From assembly GCA_023229505.1 (NCBI GenBank), contig JALNZD010000039.1:1-38522 (forward strand): 38,522 nt of DNA, read 5' to 3'. Shown piece after piece: positions 20,881 to 30,192 of the stretch. How positions within the stretch are numbered: position 1 is the first letter of the stretch; the number at the start of each line of letters is the position of its first letter. The DNA comes from Bacteroidales bacterium (GTDB lineage: Bacteria > Bacteroidota > Bacteroidia > Bacteroidales > JAGOPY01). The translations under genes were made by a program, and so were the position numbers. Under the pieces are notes generated by a model. It made no database searches and was not told the origin of the DNA. It saw only the letters and a list, made by a program, of their open reading frames with translations.

Positions 20881-22830
20881 TTACTTGCGTGTATTTGGTT
20901 TGTATCCTTTCTTTTTTGCCATATCTTCCAAACGCGCCTGGAATCCAGATTTTTTAACTGGTTTCAGCTTGTTTTCCTGAATTTTCCGGTGCAATTTACC
21001 TTCATCGACAAAATAGCGGAAAATATACATTTGAGCGAAAGTGATAATGTTTACCAAGAAATAATAATAACTCAGCCCTGAGGAATAATTATTGAAGATG
21101 CCCAGGAACATGATTGGCATGATGTACATCATCGTTTTCATTCCGGGCATTTGCTGAGTTCCTGTGCCCATCATCTGGTTGTTCAGGTAAGTATATATTA
21201 TGGTCGATATTGTCATCAGAAGCGTGAACAAACTCACATGGTCACCATAGAATGGTATGTTAAATGGCAAATTCATGATGGAGTCATAAGAAGAAAGGTC
21301 GTTTGCCCATAAAAAGGCTTCTTGCCGCAATTCTATAGAAGCAGGAAAGAACCGGAACATTGCAATCAGGATTGGCATCTGCAACAATACGGGAATACAG
21401 CCTGACATCGGGTTAACCCCAGCTTTTTTATACATCGCCATTGTCGCCTGCTGCTTCTTCATCGCATCCTCTTTCTTGGGGAATTTCAGACTAATCTCAT
21501 CGACTTCCGGTTTTAACAACCTCATTTTTGCCGATGACAGATAGGTCTTATAAGCGATTGGATAAAGGACGATTTTTAGTAAAATGGTTAAAACCAGGAT
21601 AACGATTCCATAGTTCCAGCCAAAACTACCCAGGAAATTGAAGACCGGAAGGACTGCGTAGCGATTGATCCATTGCATCAGGAAAAAGCTCCACCCGAGC
21701 GGTATCTGCCGTTCAAGATCAAGCTTGTACTTCCTGAGTATATTATATTTGTTGGGTCCAAAATACAGGGACATCCCGACTGATTCGTCCTCTGCCCCTG
21801 TAAATGGTATTCCAACCTTATAATACAGTGATCTCAGGTATCGGTCGCCGGGAGGTGTATCCGAGGTTGATACCTTCATAATGGGATCGACAAAATAGTT
21901 ATCAGCGATCAGGGTTGAAGAAAAGAATTGTTGTTTAAAAGAAAGCCACTTAATCTGGTCACGAAGGGACTTTTCATCAGTTTTGCTTTCAGAGAGATAT
22001 TCAACTTTTTCTTCATTAAGTTTATAATAAATGGTTGAGCCATTGAACTGGTCAACATGTTTCTCCTGTTTCCTCAGGTCAGTGCTCCACTCAAAATCGA
22101 CATAACCCCGGGCAGCATCGATTGTCTTATTCAGGTTATGAAAACTGACGTTAAAACCGAGCATATAGTTATTACCCTTCATGGTAAACAGGTACTCGAT
22201 GTATTGCTCCTTATTAAAGGATGTATCAGCAGAAGTATAAAGCCGGAGGGCAAACCGGGCCTGCCGGTCACCATTCACCCTGACCGTATCGCTACCTTGC
22301 CCGTAGCCATCCACCCATTCAGGCTGGAAGTAAAAGTTAGTCGTATTAATTGTGCGGTTATTCGCGAAGAAAGAAAATCCAAACTGGCTCGTATCGCTTT
22401 CTATCAAAATAAGGGGTTGACCATCCCAGGTTTTAAAGTTCTTTAATTCGACATAAACAATTTTTCCACCCAGGGATGAAAGCCCGATCTTTATCAGGTC
22501 ATTTTCAAGATAGTATTTTTTTTCCTCTCCTATCGCAGCCAGAGCAAAAGAACCGAACTGGTCATGAAGGGCTGAAATATTATTTTCTTCAGGAATGGCA
22601 GTTGTCAAAGCAATTGTATCCTGCGGGGCTTTTTGTTCTTCAATTTTCGTCCTTTCAGACAGTGTTATCTGTGCAATGGAATCGCTCTGCCGCTGGATCG
22701 TCATCATGGAATCCTGCCGGTGTCTTTGTTCCAGTAATTCTTCCTTGGAAGGTGCAGTCAGGAAGTAATAACCAATAAGGATAGAAAAGATCAGCAGGAA
22801 CCCTATAATTGTATTTTTACTATTGTTCAT
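20881..22830 (-). CDS. yidC: Membrane protein insertase YidC
   Basis: Inserts and folds inner-membrane proteins, alone or with SecYEG. The 649-aa chain starts with a transmembrane helix (TIIGFLLIFSILIGYYFLTAP), followed by the large periplasmic domain (about 60-360) and the conserved insertase core from about 370 (WSFFLMQWINRYAVLPVFNFLG, then NYGIVILVLTILLKIVLYPI, SGCIPVLLQMPILIAMFRFFP and YSSGLSYYYFLVN). The C-terminus is basic (KKSGFQARLEDMAKKKGYKPN) for ribosome contact. First gene of the yidC-tsaC-nitrilase unit, with a TATCTTTG promoter at 22868-22875. Start ATG 22830. Confidence 0.97.
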   Translation of the reverse strand: MNNSKNTIIGFLLIFSILIGYYFLTAPSKEELLEQRHRQDSMMTIQRQSDSIAQITLSERTKIEEQKAPQDTIALTTAIPEENNISALHDQFGSFALAAIGEEKKYYLENDLIKIGLSSLGGKIVYVELKNFKTWDGQPLILIESDTSQFGFSFFANNRTINTTNFYFQPEWVDGYGQGSDTVRVNGDRQARFALRLYTSADTSFNKEQYIEYLFTMKGNNYMLGFNVSFHNLNKTIDAARGYVDFEWSTDLRKQEKHVDQFNGSTIYYKLNEEKVEYLSESKTDEKSLRDQIKWLSFKQQFFSSTLIADNYFVDPIMKVSTSDTPPGDRYLRSLYYKVGIPFTGAEDESVGMSLYFGPNKYNILRKYKLDLERQIPLGWSFFLMQWINRYAVLPVFNFLGSFGWNYGIVILVLTILLKIVLYPIAYKTYLSSAKMRLLKPEVDEISLKFPKKEDAMKKQQATMAMYKKAGVNPMSGCIPVLLQMPILIAMFRFFPASIELRQEAFLWANDLSSYDSIMNLPFNIPFYGDHVSLFTLLMTISTIIYTYLNNQMMGTGTQQMPGMKTMMYIMPIMFLGIFNNYSSGLSYYYFLVNIITFAQMYIFRYFVDEGKLHRKIQENKLKPVKKSGFQARLEDMAKKKGYKPNTRK

Positions 22831-22867
22831 AAAATTAATCGGAAATTAAAACTCTTTAATAAGGGTG

Positions 22868-22875
22868 CAAAGATA
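22868..22875 (-). promoter_or_regulatory. -7 promoter element of yidC
   Basis: Minus-strand TATCTTTG followed by CACCC is a perfect TAnnTTTG, 38-45 bases before the yidC start codon. Confidence 0.6.
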
Positions 22876-22911
22876 GGAAATTGACGGCATCCGGCTGATA
22901 AAAAAATCAAA

Positions 22912-24543
22912 CTATTGGTGAAAGGCCATTTGCCTGGAATGCTTATATATGATAGAAGCTCCGATGAAGTTAACGAATAAAGGATGGGGGCTGTCGACCG
23001 TACTCCTGTATTCAGGATGGAACTGAACCCCGATGAACCAGGGATGGTTTTTAAGTTCCATAATCTCGACAAGGTCCTGTTTGGGATTTTTACCGGCAGC
23101 GATCATTCCGGCTTTCTCAAACTCCTTTAAATAATGGTTATTAAATTCATAGCGATGCCTGTGCCTTTCATTCACTTCACTTCTTGCATATATTTTACCC
23201 ACCTTTGTGTTTTTTTTAATTCTGCACAGGTAAACTCCAAGACGCATAGTACCCCCCTTGGTATGGATTTTTTTCTGTTCCTCCATCATATCAATCACAG
23301 GATATGGCGTTTCAGGATCCATTTCCGTCGAATGGGCGCCTTCATAGCCCAAAACATTTCGAGCAAATTCAACGACGGCGCACTGCATACCCAGGCAAAT
23401 CCCAAGAAAGGGTATTTTATTTTCACGTGCATACCTGATTGCTTCAATTTTTCCTTCTATTCCTCTTTGGCCGAAGCCAGGTGCGACCAGGATACCATCA
23501 AATCCCTTAAGTTTTTCAGCGACATTGCCGTCATTCAGGTTCTCAGACTGGATAGATTGCACATATACTTTGCACTGGTTAGCAGCACCGGCATGAATGA
23601 ACGATTCCTGGATTGATTTATAAGCATCTTTCAGTTCTACATATTTACCCACCAGGCAAATCCTGACCTCGTCTTTTGGATTCTTGAGCCTGAAAATAAA
23701 TTCTTCCCATTTTGACATATCAGGTTGCCGATCAAACGGGAGGTTAAGTTTCCGAAGAACCTCTATGTCCAGTTTTTCTTCACGCATCAGCAAGGGCACC
23801 TCGTAGATGGTTTTTGCATCTATGGATTCAATGACAGATGTCGGTTCAACATTACAAAATAATGCGATCTTATTTCGTATGTTTTGGTTGAGGTGTTTCT
23901 CAGTCCGGCAAACAATAATATCCGGCTGAACCCCGGATTCAAGTAAAGTTTTCACAGAGTGCTGGGTCGGTTTGGTCTTTAATTCGCCTGCTGCTGCCAG
24001 ATATGGGACCAGTGTGAGGAGAATAACCAGGCAACGGTCGCCCATTTCCCACTTGAGCTGCCTTACGGATTCAATATAAGGTAAAGACTCGATATCGCCA
24101 ACCGTCCCGCCTATTTCAGTAATCACAAAATCGTAACCGAACTTATTACCAAGAATCTGGATATTGCGTTTGATTTCATCAGTAATATGAGGGATAACCT
24201 GGACGGTTTCACCAAGGTAATCGCCTCTTCTTTCTTTTCGGATAACCGTTTGATAGATTCTGCCTGTAGTTACATTATTTGCCTGTGATGTAGGTACATT
24301 CAGGAATCTCTCGTAATGCCCGAGGTCAAGATCAGTTTCCGCTCCATCTTCCGTAACGTAACATTCTCCGTGTTCATATGGATTTAATGTCCCGGGATCC
24401 ACATTGATATAAGGATCAAGTTTTTGGATCGTAACGGAGAATCCCCTTGCCTGGAGCAATTTAGCCACAGAGGCTGAGATAATGCCTTTTCCAAGTGAAG
24501 AGGAAACACCGCCGGTTACGAAGATGTATTTTGTTTTGAACAT
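22912..24543 (-). CDS. pyrG: CTP synthase
   Basis: Makes CTP from UTP, ATP and glutamine. The 543-aa protein has the synthetase domain first: KYIFVTGGVSSSLGKGI, then KLDPYINVDPGTLNPYEHGE and EIGGTVGDIESLPYIE. The class I glutamine amidotransferase domain follows (about 290-540) with APGFGQRG, the nucleophile in GICLGMQCAVVEFARN, and HPEY. Length is normal. It starts 30 bases after the gapdh stop and may belong to that transcript. Start ATG 24543. Confidence 0.98.
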   Translation of the reverse strand: MFKTKYIFVTGGVSSSLGKGIISASVAKLLQARGFSVTIQKLDPYINVDPGTLNPYEHGECYVTEDGAETDLDLGHYERFLNVPTSQANNVTTGRIYQTVIRKERRGDYLGETVQVIPHITDEIKRNIQILGNKFGYDFVITEIGGTVGDIESLPYIESVRQLKWEMGDRCLVILLTLVPYLAAAGELKTKPTQHSVKTLLESGVQPDIIVCRTEKHLNQNIRNKIALFCNVEPTSVIESIDAKTIYEVPLLMREEKLDIEVLRKLNLPFDRQPDMSKWEEFIFRLKNPKDEVRICLVGKYVELKDAYKSIQESFIHAGAANQCKVYVQSIQSENLNDGNVAEKLKGFDGILVAPGFGQRGIEGKIEAIRYARENKIPFLGICLGMQCAVVEFARNVLGYEGAHSTEMDPETPYPVIDMMEEQKKIHTKGGTMRLGVYLCRIKKNTKVGKIYARSEVNERHRHRYEFNNHYLKEFEKAGMIAAGKNPKQDLVEIMELKNHPWFIGVQFHPEYRSTVDSPHPLFVNFIGASIIYKHSRQMAFHQ

Positions 24544-24573
24544 GATAAGGATATAAGCAAATAATATTTGTTA

Positions 24574-26058
24574 TTAATAGTATGTTTCCCATTGAACACC
24601 TGCAATATGTTTAGCTAAACGTAAGGCCTGGATTGTATAGCCGAACTCATTATCATACCAAACATACAGAATAATGGATTTCCCATCTGCAGAAACCAGT
24701 GTGGCGGGTGCATCGAATATCCCGGCACAACTGTCACCGATAAAATCTGTGGATACAGCTTCGGTGGAAGCGGAGAACCTGATCTGTTCAACCAGGCGCC
24801 CATTCAGTGCAGCATCCCTGAGTATTTCAACGACTTCCTCTACGGTGGTTTGTTTTTGAACGGTAAGGGAAATGATCGCCAGAGATACATTAGGGATAGG
24901 TACTCTGACGGCATTGGCTGTCAATTTACCTTTTAGCGAAGGGATGGCTTTTGCTGCGGCAGAAGCAGCCCCGGTTGATGTAAGCACCATGTTGATCGGC
25001 GCTGAACGCCCTCTCCTGGGTTTTTTATGATAGTTGTCCGTCAGGTTCTGGTCGTTGGTGTAAGCATGGATAGTTTCGATATGGCCTTTGTCGATACCGA
25101 GTTTATTCTCGATTACGTAAAGAACAGGGACAATGGCGTTAGTGGTACACGAAGCTGCAGAGTATATCGTTTCAGTATTAAAGTCGACTGTTCCGTCATC
25201 ATGGTTGACTCCAAAAACAATATTTGGCACATCGCCTTTGGCAGGAGCAGTGAGCATTACCTTTTTGACCCCTTTTGATTTCAAATGCCTGGCAAGGTCT
25301 TCACGCTTAGTCCAGACTCCGGTACTATCGATCAGCAGGGCATCATAGATACCTTCAGCCTCATAATCTATTTCCTCAGGATTATTTGCTGCAAGCATTT
25401 TAACCTTATGTCCGTTGATCATCAGGATTTTATTATCAACATCCTCGATAGCGACACCACGGAAAGGCCCATGTATGGAATCGTTGCGAAAAAGAGATGC
25501 TCGTTTTTTAATTTCTTCAGGTGAGTTACCGCGGGTAACGATAGCTTTGACATTGAGCTGAGTGCCGTTTCCCTGGATAATAAGCTCACGGGCAACTAAC
25601 CGGCCGATACGTCCGAAACCATATACTACAACATCGACAGGTTTATCATACTTCACTTTCTTCCCAATTAAGTGCTCCAATTTATTGTTGAGAAATGCCC
25701 TGGCATCTGAATATGCAGATCCTTCTTCCGTCCATTCTTTGTTTAACCTGCCGATATCAATACGTGCCGGTGGTAAATCCATGTTTAGCAACTCCCTGGC
25801 AAGCATGACCGAAACCTGTATCTTTAATTCCTTGCCGATAACTGATAATGAATGTGAATGTTTTTTGAGGATTACGCTTGAAGACCGGTCGATAAGCTGA
25901 CTTCTGAAAATGATCAGTTCAATGGATTTATCATAGTAAAGCTGACCTACAAGGTTGACGAATTCAAAACCGGATTTTTCATCAATGATCCAATTATCCA
26001 ATGAACTGACATATTCATGATGATGAGCGCTATTTTTCAAATCGTTTGACTCTGTCAT
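24574..26058 (-). CDS. Glyceraldehyde-3-phosphate dehydrogenase, N-terminally extended
   Basis: Oxidises glyceraldehyde 3-phosphate with NAD(P) and phosphate, or the reverse in gluconeogenesis. The NAD domain starts at GFGRIGR (147-153) and the catalytic Cys is in SAASCTTN (C304), followed by the HAYTNDQNLTDNYHKKPRRGRSA loop and WYDNEFGY. Length 494 aa exceeds the normal about 335, because of a 140-residue N-terminal helical extension (SSVILKKHSHSLSVIGKEL and onward). Such long forms are known in Bacteroidota; their exact use is unclear. The promoter lies at 26115-26122. Start ATG 26058. Confidence 0.92.
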   Translation of the reverse strand: MTESNDLKNSAHHHEYVSSLDNWIIDEKSGFEFVNLVGQLYYDKSIELIIFRSQLIDRSSSVILKKHSHSLSVIGKELKIQVSVMLARELLNMDLPPARIDIGRLNKEWTEEGSAYSDARAFLNNKLEHLIGKKVKYDKPVDVVVYGFGRIGRLVARELIIQGNGTQLNVKAIVTRGNSPEEIKKRASLFRNDSIHGPFRGVAIEDVDNKILMINGHKVKMLAANNPEEIDYEAEGIYDALLIDSTGVWTKREDLARHLKSKGVKKVMLTAPAKGDVPNIVFGVNHDDGTVDFNTETIYSAASCTTNAIVPVLYVIENKLGIDKGHIETIHAYTNDQNLTDNYHKKPRRGRSAPINMVLTSTGAASAAAKAIPSLKGKLTANAVRVPIPNVSLAIISLTVQKQTTVEEVVEILRDAALNGRLVEQIRFSASTEAVSTDFIGDSCAGIFDAPATLVSADGKSIILYVWYDNEFGYTIQALRLAKHIAGVQWETYY

Positions 26059-26114
26059 GGCAAATGTGATTAATTGGTTATTAAAAAGATTTTCCGTTTA
26101 ATATGCAATAATAA

Positions 26115-26122
26115 CAAAAATA
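26115..26122 (-). promoter_or_regulatory. -7 promoter element of gapdh
   Basis: Minus-strand TATTTTTG fits TAnnTTTG and lies 57-64 bases before the gapdh ATG. It directly follows, and shares bases with, the T-run of the rpoD terminator. Confidence 0.45.
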
Positions 26123-26132
26123 AAAAAACAAA

Positions 26133-26162
26133 AGGCCACAGTTCGGAAATGAACTATGACCT
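26133..26162 (-). terminator. Rho-independent terminator of rpoD
   Basis: Minus strand: AGGTCATAGTTC, loop ATTTCC, GAACTGTGGCCT, then TTTTGTTTTTTT. A 12-bp stem with two mismatched pairs, 25 bases after the rpoD stop. Confidence 0.85.
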
Positions 26163-26187
26163 GAACTTATGATATAATAAATTAGCC

Positions 26188-27054
26188 TTATTCGCCGAGG
26201 TAGGCTTTCAGCAATTTACTCCTTGAAGTATGCTTCAGCCGCCGGATGGCTTTTTCCTTGATCTGCCTCACCCGCTCGCGGGTAAGGTTAAATTTTGCAC
26301 CAATCTCATCCAATGTCAATCCGTGATTCATGCCGATGCCATAGTACAGGTTAATCACATCGCGTTCCTTTTCAGTAAGTGTTGACAATGACCGTTGAAT
26401 CTCTTTATTTAGTGATTCACGCATCAAATTATTATCAGTGCGGGGTGTATCTTCAGAAACAAAAACATCGAGAAATTTCGTATCTTCATCTTCCGCGATA
26501 GGAGCATCCACGGAAACATAACGGGTGGTTATCCGCAGGGCTTTGTCCAGCTTATGTTCAGGAATATCTAACTTTCGCGCAATTTCTTCAACAGAAGGCG
26601 GGCGTTCAAATTCCTGTTCAAGCCTGGATGTAGCCTTTTTGATCTTATTCAATGAGCCAACCTGGTTTAAGGGGAGTCTGACCAGCCGTGATTGTTCAGC
26701 AAGTGCCTGCAATATTGACTGCCTTATCCACCAGACAGCGTAAGAAATAAATTTAAACCCCCTGGTTTCATCAAATCGCTGGGCAGCTTTGATGAGCCCG
26801 AGGTTTCCCTCATTGATCAGATCAGGCAAACTAAGTCCTTGATTTTGGTATTGTTTAGCTACCGATACCACAAATCTGAGGTTTGCTTTAACAAGCTTTT
26901 CAAGTGCTTTATCATCCCCCGATTTGATTCGCCTGGCCAGTTCAACCTCTTCCTCTGCTGTGATAAGTTCTTCTCTGCCAATGTCTTGCAGGTACTTATC
27001 CAATGAAGCGGTTTCACGGTTGGTAATCGACTTGGATATCTTTAATTGTCTCAT
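26188..27054 (-). CDS. rpoD: Primary sigma factor RpoD/SigA (Bacteroidota type)
   Basis: Housekeeping sigma factor of RNA polymerase. The 288-aa protein has a short region 1.2 (SLDKYLQDIGREELITAEEEVELA), region 2 with NLRFVVSVAKQYQNQGL, LPDLINEGNLGLIKAAQRFD and FISYAVWWIRQSI, region 3 with LPLNQVGSLNKIKKA, and region 4 with LTLDEIGAKFNLTRERVRQI. The lack of an acidic 1.1 region and the length are those of Bacteroidota primary sigma factors, which read TAnnTTTG promoters. Single-gene transcript, with promoter at 27139-27146 and terminator at 26133-26162. Start ATG 27054. Confidence 0.97.
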   Translation of the reverse strand: MRQLKISKSITNRETASLDKYLQDIGREELITAEEEVELARRIKSGDDKALEKLVKANLRFVVSVAKQYQNQGLSLPDLINEGNLGLIKAAQRFDETRGFKFISYAVWWIRQSILQALAEQSRLVRLPLNQVGSLNKIKKATSRLEQEFERPPSVEEIARKLDIPEHKLDKALRITTRYVSVDAPIAEDEDTKFLDVFVSEDTPRTDNNLMRESLNKEIQRSLSTLTEKERDVINLYYGIGMNHGLTLDEIGAKFNLTRERVRQIKEKAIRRLKHTSRSKLLKAYLGE

Positions 27055-27138
27055 TGTGTCTTATAATGATAAAAAAACAGTGATATATAAAACAGATAAA
27101 TATACGGAAAGATTTTCAGGATATGCAAATAAAACGTG

Positions 27139-27146
27139 CAAAGATA
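27139..27146 (-). promoter_or_regulatory. -7 promoter element of rpoD
   Basis: Minus-strand TATCTTTG followed by CACG is a perfect TAnnTTTG, about 85 bases before the start codon. Confidence 0.55.
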
Positions 27147-27184
27147 TGAAATGTTTTATGTTATTTAGAATTTTTTTAAATAGC

Positions 27185-28645
27185 TTACAATATAAATCCG
27201 TAATTCATCCTCATGCCATTTGGATAAACTCCCTCAATCCTGATCACGCCGCTCCTGATATTACTTAACGCATAATCAACGTCTTCTTTGGAATTGATTT
27301 TTATCCCATTGATTTGCAATATAATAAATCCATTCTGTACTCCTCCTTTTTTCAGCATTCCGTCTTGCAATTTAACAACTTTGAGGCCTCCTGAAATCTT
27401 CAGGTTCCGTACATCCTCATCCGGGACCTGCTCCAGTGTGGCTCCCAGATCTGACATATAGAAGTTATCGCCTTTTTTCGCAATGGCTGTACTTCCTTCC
27501 TGGTTTCTCAATTCAACCTGATAACCCTGGTTTTGTCCATTCCTGTGAACCATCACATTTACGACATCGCCCGGATTATGTTGCCCGATGATCTCGAGCA
27601 ATTCAGCGTTTGTTTTCACGGAGAAATTGTCAACTGATACGATTATGTCACCTTCTCTGATTCCAGATTCTTTAGCACCGCCATTTTCCGAAATTGATTC
27701 GATATAGACCCCATTGGCCACATCAAGGTCTTTTTCTTTTACAAGTCTGGAATCTACTTCACGAATTGTTACTCCCATGTATGCCCGTTGAACCAAACCA
27801 AAATTAAGGAGGTCATCGACAACTTTTTTGACTATATTAACAGGAATTGCAAACGAATAGCCTGCATAAGAGCCTGTATTACTGGCAATCGCAGCATTGA
27901 CACCTATCAGTTCCCCGTTCATGTTGACCAGGGCTCCCCCGCTGTTTCCCATATTAACTGCAGCATCGGTTTGGATGAAAGATTCAATGGCACCCGGCGT
28001 CCCGAGGATATTGATATTCCTGGCCTTCGCGCTGACAATCCCGGCTGTTACAGTAGAAGTCAGGTTGAAAGGGTTTCCGACGGCAAGGACCCATTCGCCA
28101 AGCCTCACGATATCAGAATTACCAAAAGAAATAAATGGTGTGCTTTCGGCATCAATCTTTAACAGCGCCAGGTCTGTCGAGGGGTCAGTACCAACGATAG
28201 TAGCCACGAATTCCCTGTTATCATTCAGGGTAACATTCACATTACCGGCACCTTCAACCACATGGTTATTGGTGACTATATATCCATCATTGGAAATGAT
28301 AACCCCTGAACCAAACCCGGTGTAAGTATTGTCACCGCCATAGGGATTTCCAAAGAAATCACGGAATGGGGCAAAGAAATCATCATAACCACCGGTCCTT
28401 CCTGAAAATTCAGACCTGATATGAACGACGCCGTGAACGGTCTTCTCGGCTGCTGTCGTAAAATCAGGCCCTGAAAAAGGAGCCACCGGCAAATAATTTG
28501 CCGGAACAAGCTCAGCCTGGGATGGTACCTGCAGTTTATTACTGCTTCCAGGGTCATTGCTGCCACTGATAAAAATACTCCTGACTCCCCATACAATAAG
28601 AACGGAGAGTGCCACAATTGCTAAAACTTGAATGATCTTTTTCAT
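27185..28645 (-). CDS. degP: Periplasmic serine protease/chaperone, DegP/HtrA family
   Basis: Degrades or refolds damaged envelope proteins. From the ATG at 28645: membrane anchor or signal (KKIIQVLAIVALSVLIVWG), trypsin-like domain with His128 (IVTNNHVVEG), Asp158 (TDPSTDLALL) and Ser235 (MGNSGGALVN), then two PDZ domains (about 285-375 and 395-486). The Q-linker (FFAPFRDFFGNPYGGDN) is typical of the Do family. The frame begins at 28699, but the 18 extra codons (FKFKNKQSGF) do not fit a signal peptide. Divergent from dapF across about 170 bases. Confidence 0.94.
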   Translation of the reverse strand: MKKIIQVLAIVALSVLIVWGVRSIFISGSNDPGSSNKLQVPSQAELVPANYLPVAPFSGPDFTTAAEKTVHGVVHIRSEFSGRTGGYDDFFAPFRDFFGNPYGGDNTYTGFGSGVIISNDGYIVTNNHVVEGAGNVNVTLNDNREFVATIVGTDPSTDLALLKIDAESTPFISFGNSDIVRLGEWVLAVGNPFNLTSTVTAGIVSAKARNINILGTPGAIESFIQTDAAVNMGNSGGALVNMNGELIGVNAAIASNTGSYAGYSFAIPVNIVKKVVDDLLNFGLVQRAYMGVTIREVDSRLVKEKDLDVANGVYIESISENGGAKESGIREGDIIVSVDNFSVKTNAELLEIIGQHNPGDVVNVMVHRNGQNQGYQVELRNQEGSTAIAKKGDNFYMSDLGATLEQVPDEDVRNLKISGGLKVVKLQDGMLKKGGVQNGFIILQINGIKINSKEDVDYALSNIRSGVIRIEGVYPNGMRMNYGFIL

Positions 28646-28764
28646 AACTTTTAAAACAGTTAAAAACCCAGATTGTTTATTTTTGAATTTAAAAAACACT
28701 TTATATTGCTCAAATAGTGTGCCTTTCCCTTGTTAATTAATGTTAAAAGAAAGGATTTGCAGGT

Positions 28765-28796
28765 TTTGAGAGCATCCTTTTTTTTACTTATTTTTG
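28765..28796 (+). promoter_or_regulatory. Promoter of the dapF operon
   Basis: TTTG (28765-28768) and TATTTTTG (28789-28796) are separated by 20 bases, matching the -33 and -7 boxes of Bacteroidota promoters. The -7 box ends 22 bases before the dapF start codon. Confidence 0.65.
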
Positions 28797-28818
28797 AAAA
28801 CCAGATTTCTACTTTAAT

Positions 28819-29610
28819 TTGATACTCAGGTTTTATAAATATCATGGCACCGGGAATGATTTTATCCTCATAGATAACAGGGATGATCATTTCGAGCCCG
28901 GGAAAGAAATTATTGCACAGCTTTGCCATCGTAGGTTCGGTATAGGGGCTGATGGCCTGATCATGCTCAATAATGCCCGGGGATTTGATTTTGGCATGAG
29001 GTACTTTAATTCCGATGGGCAGGAAAGCACCATGTGTGGAAATGGCGGCAGATGTGTTGTCGCATTTGCTGACTATTTGTCACTCGCCCCGAAAAAAAGC
29101 CGGTTCCTTGCAGCTGACGGAGAACATTCCGGATCAATTATAAGCCAGGATGGTGATATATACATGGTTCAGCTGAGCATGAATGATGTCAATGGTTACA
29201 AGAACCTGGGAGAAGATTTTATTATCAATACCGGCTCCCCTCACCTGGTCAGGTTTATTTTAAATGTTGATAAAATTGATGTTCTCAAAGAAGGCAAGGC
29301 TCTGCGTTATCTGGCTGACTTTCAGCCTGAAGGAATCAATGTTAATTTTGTGGAAGATGAAGGGGGACGAATTTTTGTCAGGACTTATGAACGGGGAGTT
29401 GAAAATGAGACCCTTTCATGCGGAACCGGTGTAACGGCCTCTTCACTGGCTTATGCCGCTGTTAAGGGCATGGATAAGGGAATAATTCCTGTCAGGACCA
29501 AAGGAGGTAAACTCAAACTGTCGTTCAAGAGAAAAGACAGGGTATTTACTGAAATAAACCTGGAAGGTCTTGCAGTTAAAGTATTTGAAGGCACTATCTT
29601 TATTGGTTAA
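28819..29610 (+). CDS. dapF: Diaminopimelate epimerase
   Basis: Turns LL- into meso-diaminopimelate for lysine and peptidoglycan. The 263-aa protein has both catalytic Cys: C73 in STMCGNGGRC and C201 in TLSCGTGVTASS, plus FYKYHGTGNDFILIDNR at the start and FNSDGQE. The start codon is TTG at 28819; no ATG precedes the conserved KYHGTGNDF segment, so a rare start is likely. First gene of a plus-strand run with a GNAT gene and mltG. The transcript leader would be very short. Confidence 0.96.
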   Translation: MILRFYKYHGTGNDFILIDNRDDHFEPGKEIIAQLCHRRFGIGADGLIMLNNARGFDFGMRYFNSDGQESTMCGNGGRCVVAFADYLSLAPKKSRFLAADGEHSGSIISQDGDIYMVQLSMNDVNGYKNLGEDFIINTGSPHLVRFILNVDKIDVLKEGKALRYLADFQPEGINVNFVEDEGGRIFVRTYERGVENETLSCGTGVTASSLAYAAVKGMDKGIIPVRTKGGKLKLSFKRKDRVFTEINLEGLAVKVFEGTIFIG

Positions 29611-29651
29611 CTTTTATTACCAGATTTGAAGTTGATGAAAATGCTGCGATT

Positions 29652-30188
29652 ATGAACAGTTCTAAAGTAAGTTTAAGGGCGCTGGAGCCTGATGACGTTG
29701 AGATTTTATACAAATGGGAAAATGACAGGTCCATCTGGCATCTTTCCAATACTATTACACCTCTGTCGCGCTTCACTTTGGACCAATATGTTATGAGCGC
29801 CGGACAGGATATATACTCTACCCGCCAGATGCGGATGATGATTGACCTTAAAAATCCTGTTAACGGGATAAAAACGATCGGTTCCATTGATCTTTTTGAA
29901 TTTGAACCTGCTCATCAGCGAGCCGGTGTGGGAATCTTGATCCTTGAAGGTTTCAGGGGAAAGGGTTATGCCTCAGAATCCCTGGAACTACTCATCAATT
30001 ACGCTTTCGAAACCTTGCAGCTTCACCAGTTATTCACCAATATATCCGCTGATAATACTGAAAGCGTAAGGCTTTTTGAAAGCAAAGGTTTCCAATTTAT
30101 AGGTGTCAAGAAGGAATGGAACCGGATCCGCAATAAATGGCAGGACGAAAGCATGTTCCAGCTTATCCATCAGCAAAATAACCCATAA
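29652..30188 (+). CDS. GNAT-family N-acetyltransferase (RimL/SpeG-like)
   Basis: A 178-aa acetyl-CoA-dependent acyltransferase. Start VSLRALEPDDVEILYKWENDRSIW is typical of the RimJ/RimL branch; the acetyl-CoA loop is in GFRGKGYASESLELLINYAF (Q/R-x-x-G-x-G/A), followed by NISADNTESVRLFESKGF. Substrate could be a ribosomal protein N-terminus, a polyamine or an antibiotic; the sequence does not decide. ATG at 29652, 41 bases after dapF; its stop lies four bases before the mltG start. Confidence 0.9.
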   Translation: MNSSKVSLRALEPDDVEILYKWENDRSIWHLSNTITPLSRFTLDQYVMSAGQDIYSTRQMRMMIDLKNPVNGIKTIGSIDLFEFEPAHQRAGVGILILEGFRGKGYASESLELLINYAFETLQLHQLFTNISADNTESVRLFESKGFQFIGVKKEWNRIRNKWQDESMFQLIHQQNNP

Positions 30189-30192
30189 TGCA

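Noticed and set aside
22057..24000. Plus-strand frames of 129 and 160 codons opposite yidC and pyrG
   Set aside because: They are shadows of two well-supported conserved genes.
28660..28929. 89-codon minus-strand frame between degP and dapF
   Set aside because: It covers the divergent promoter region and the start of dapF; no family resemblance and no reason to prefer it.
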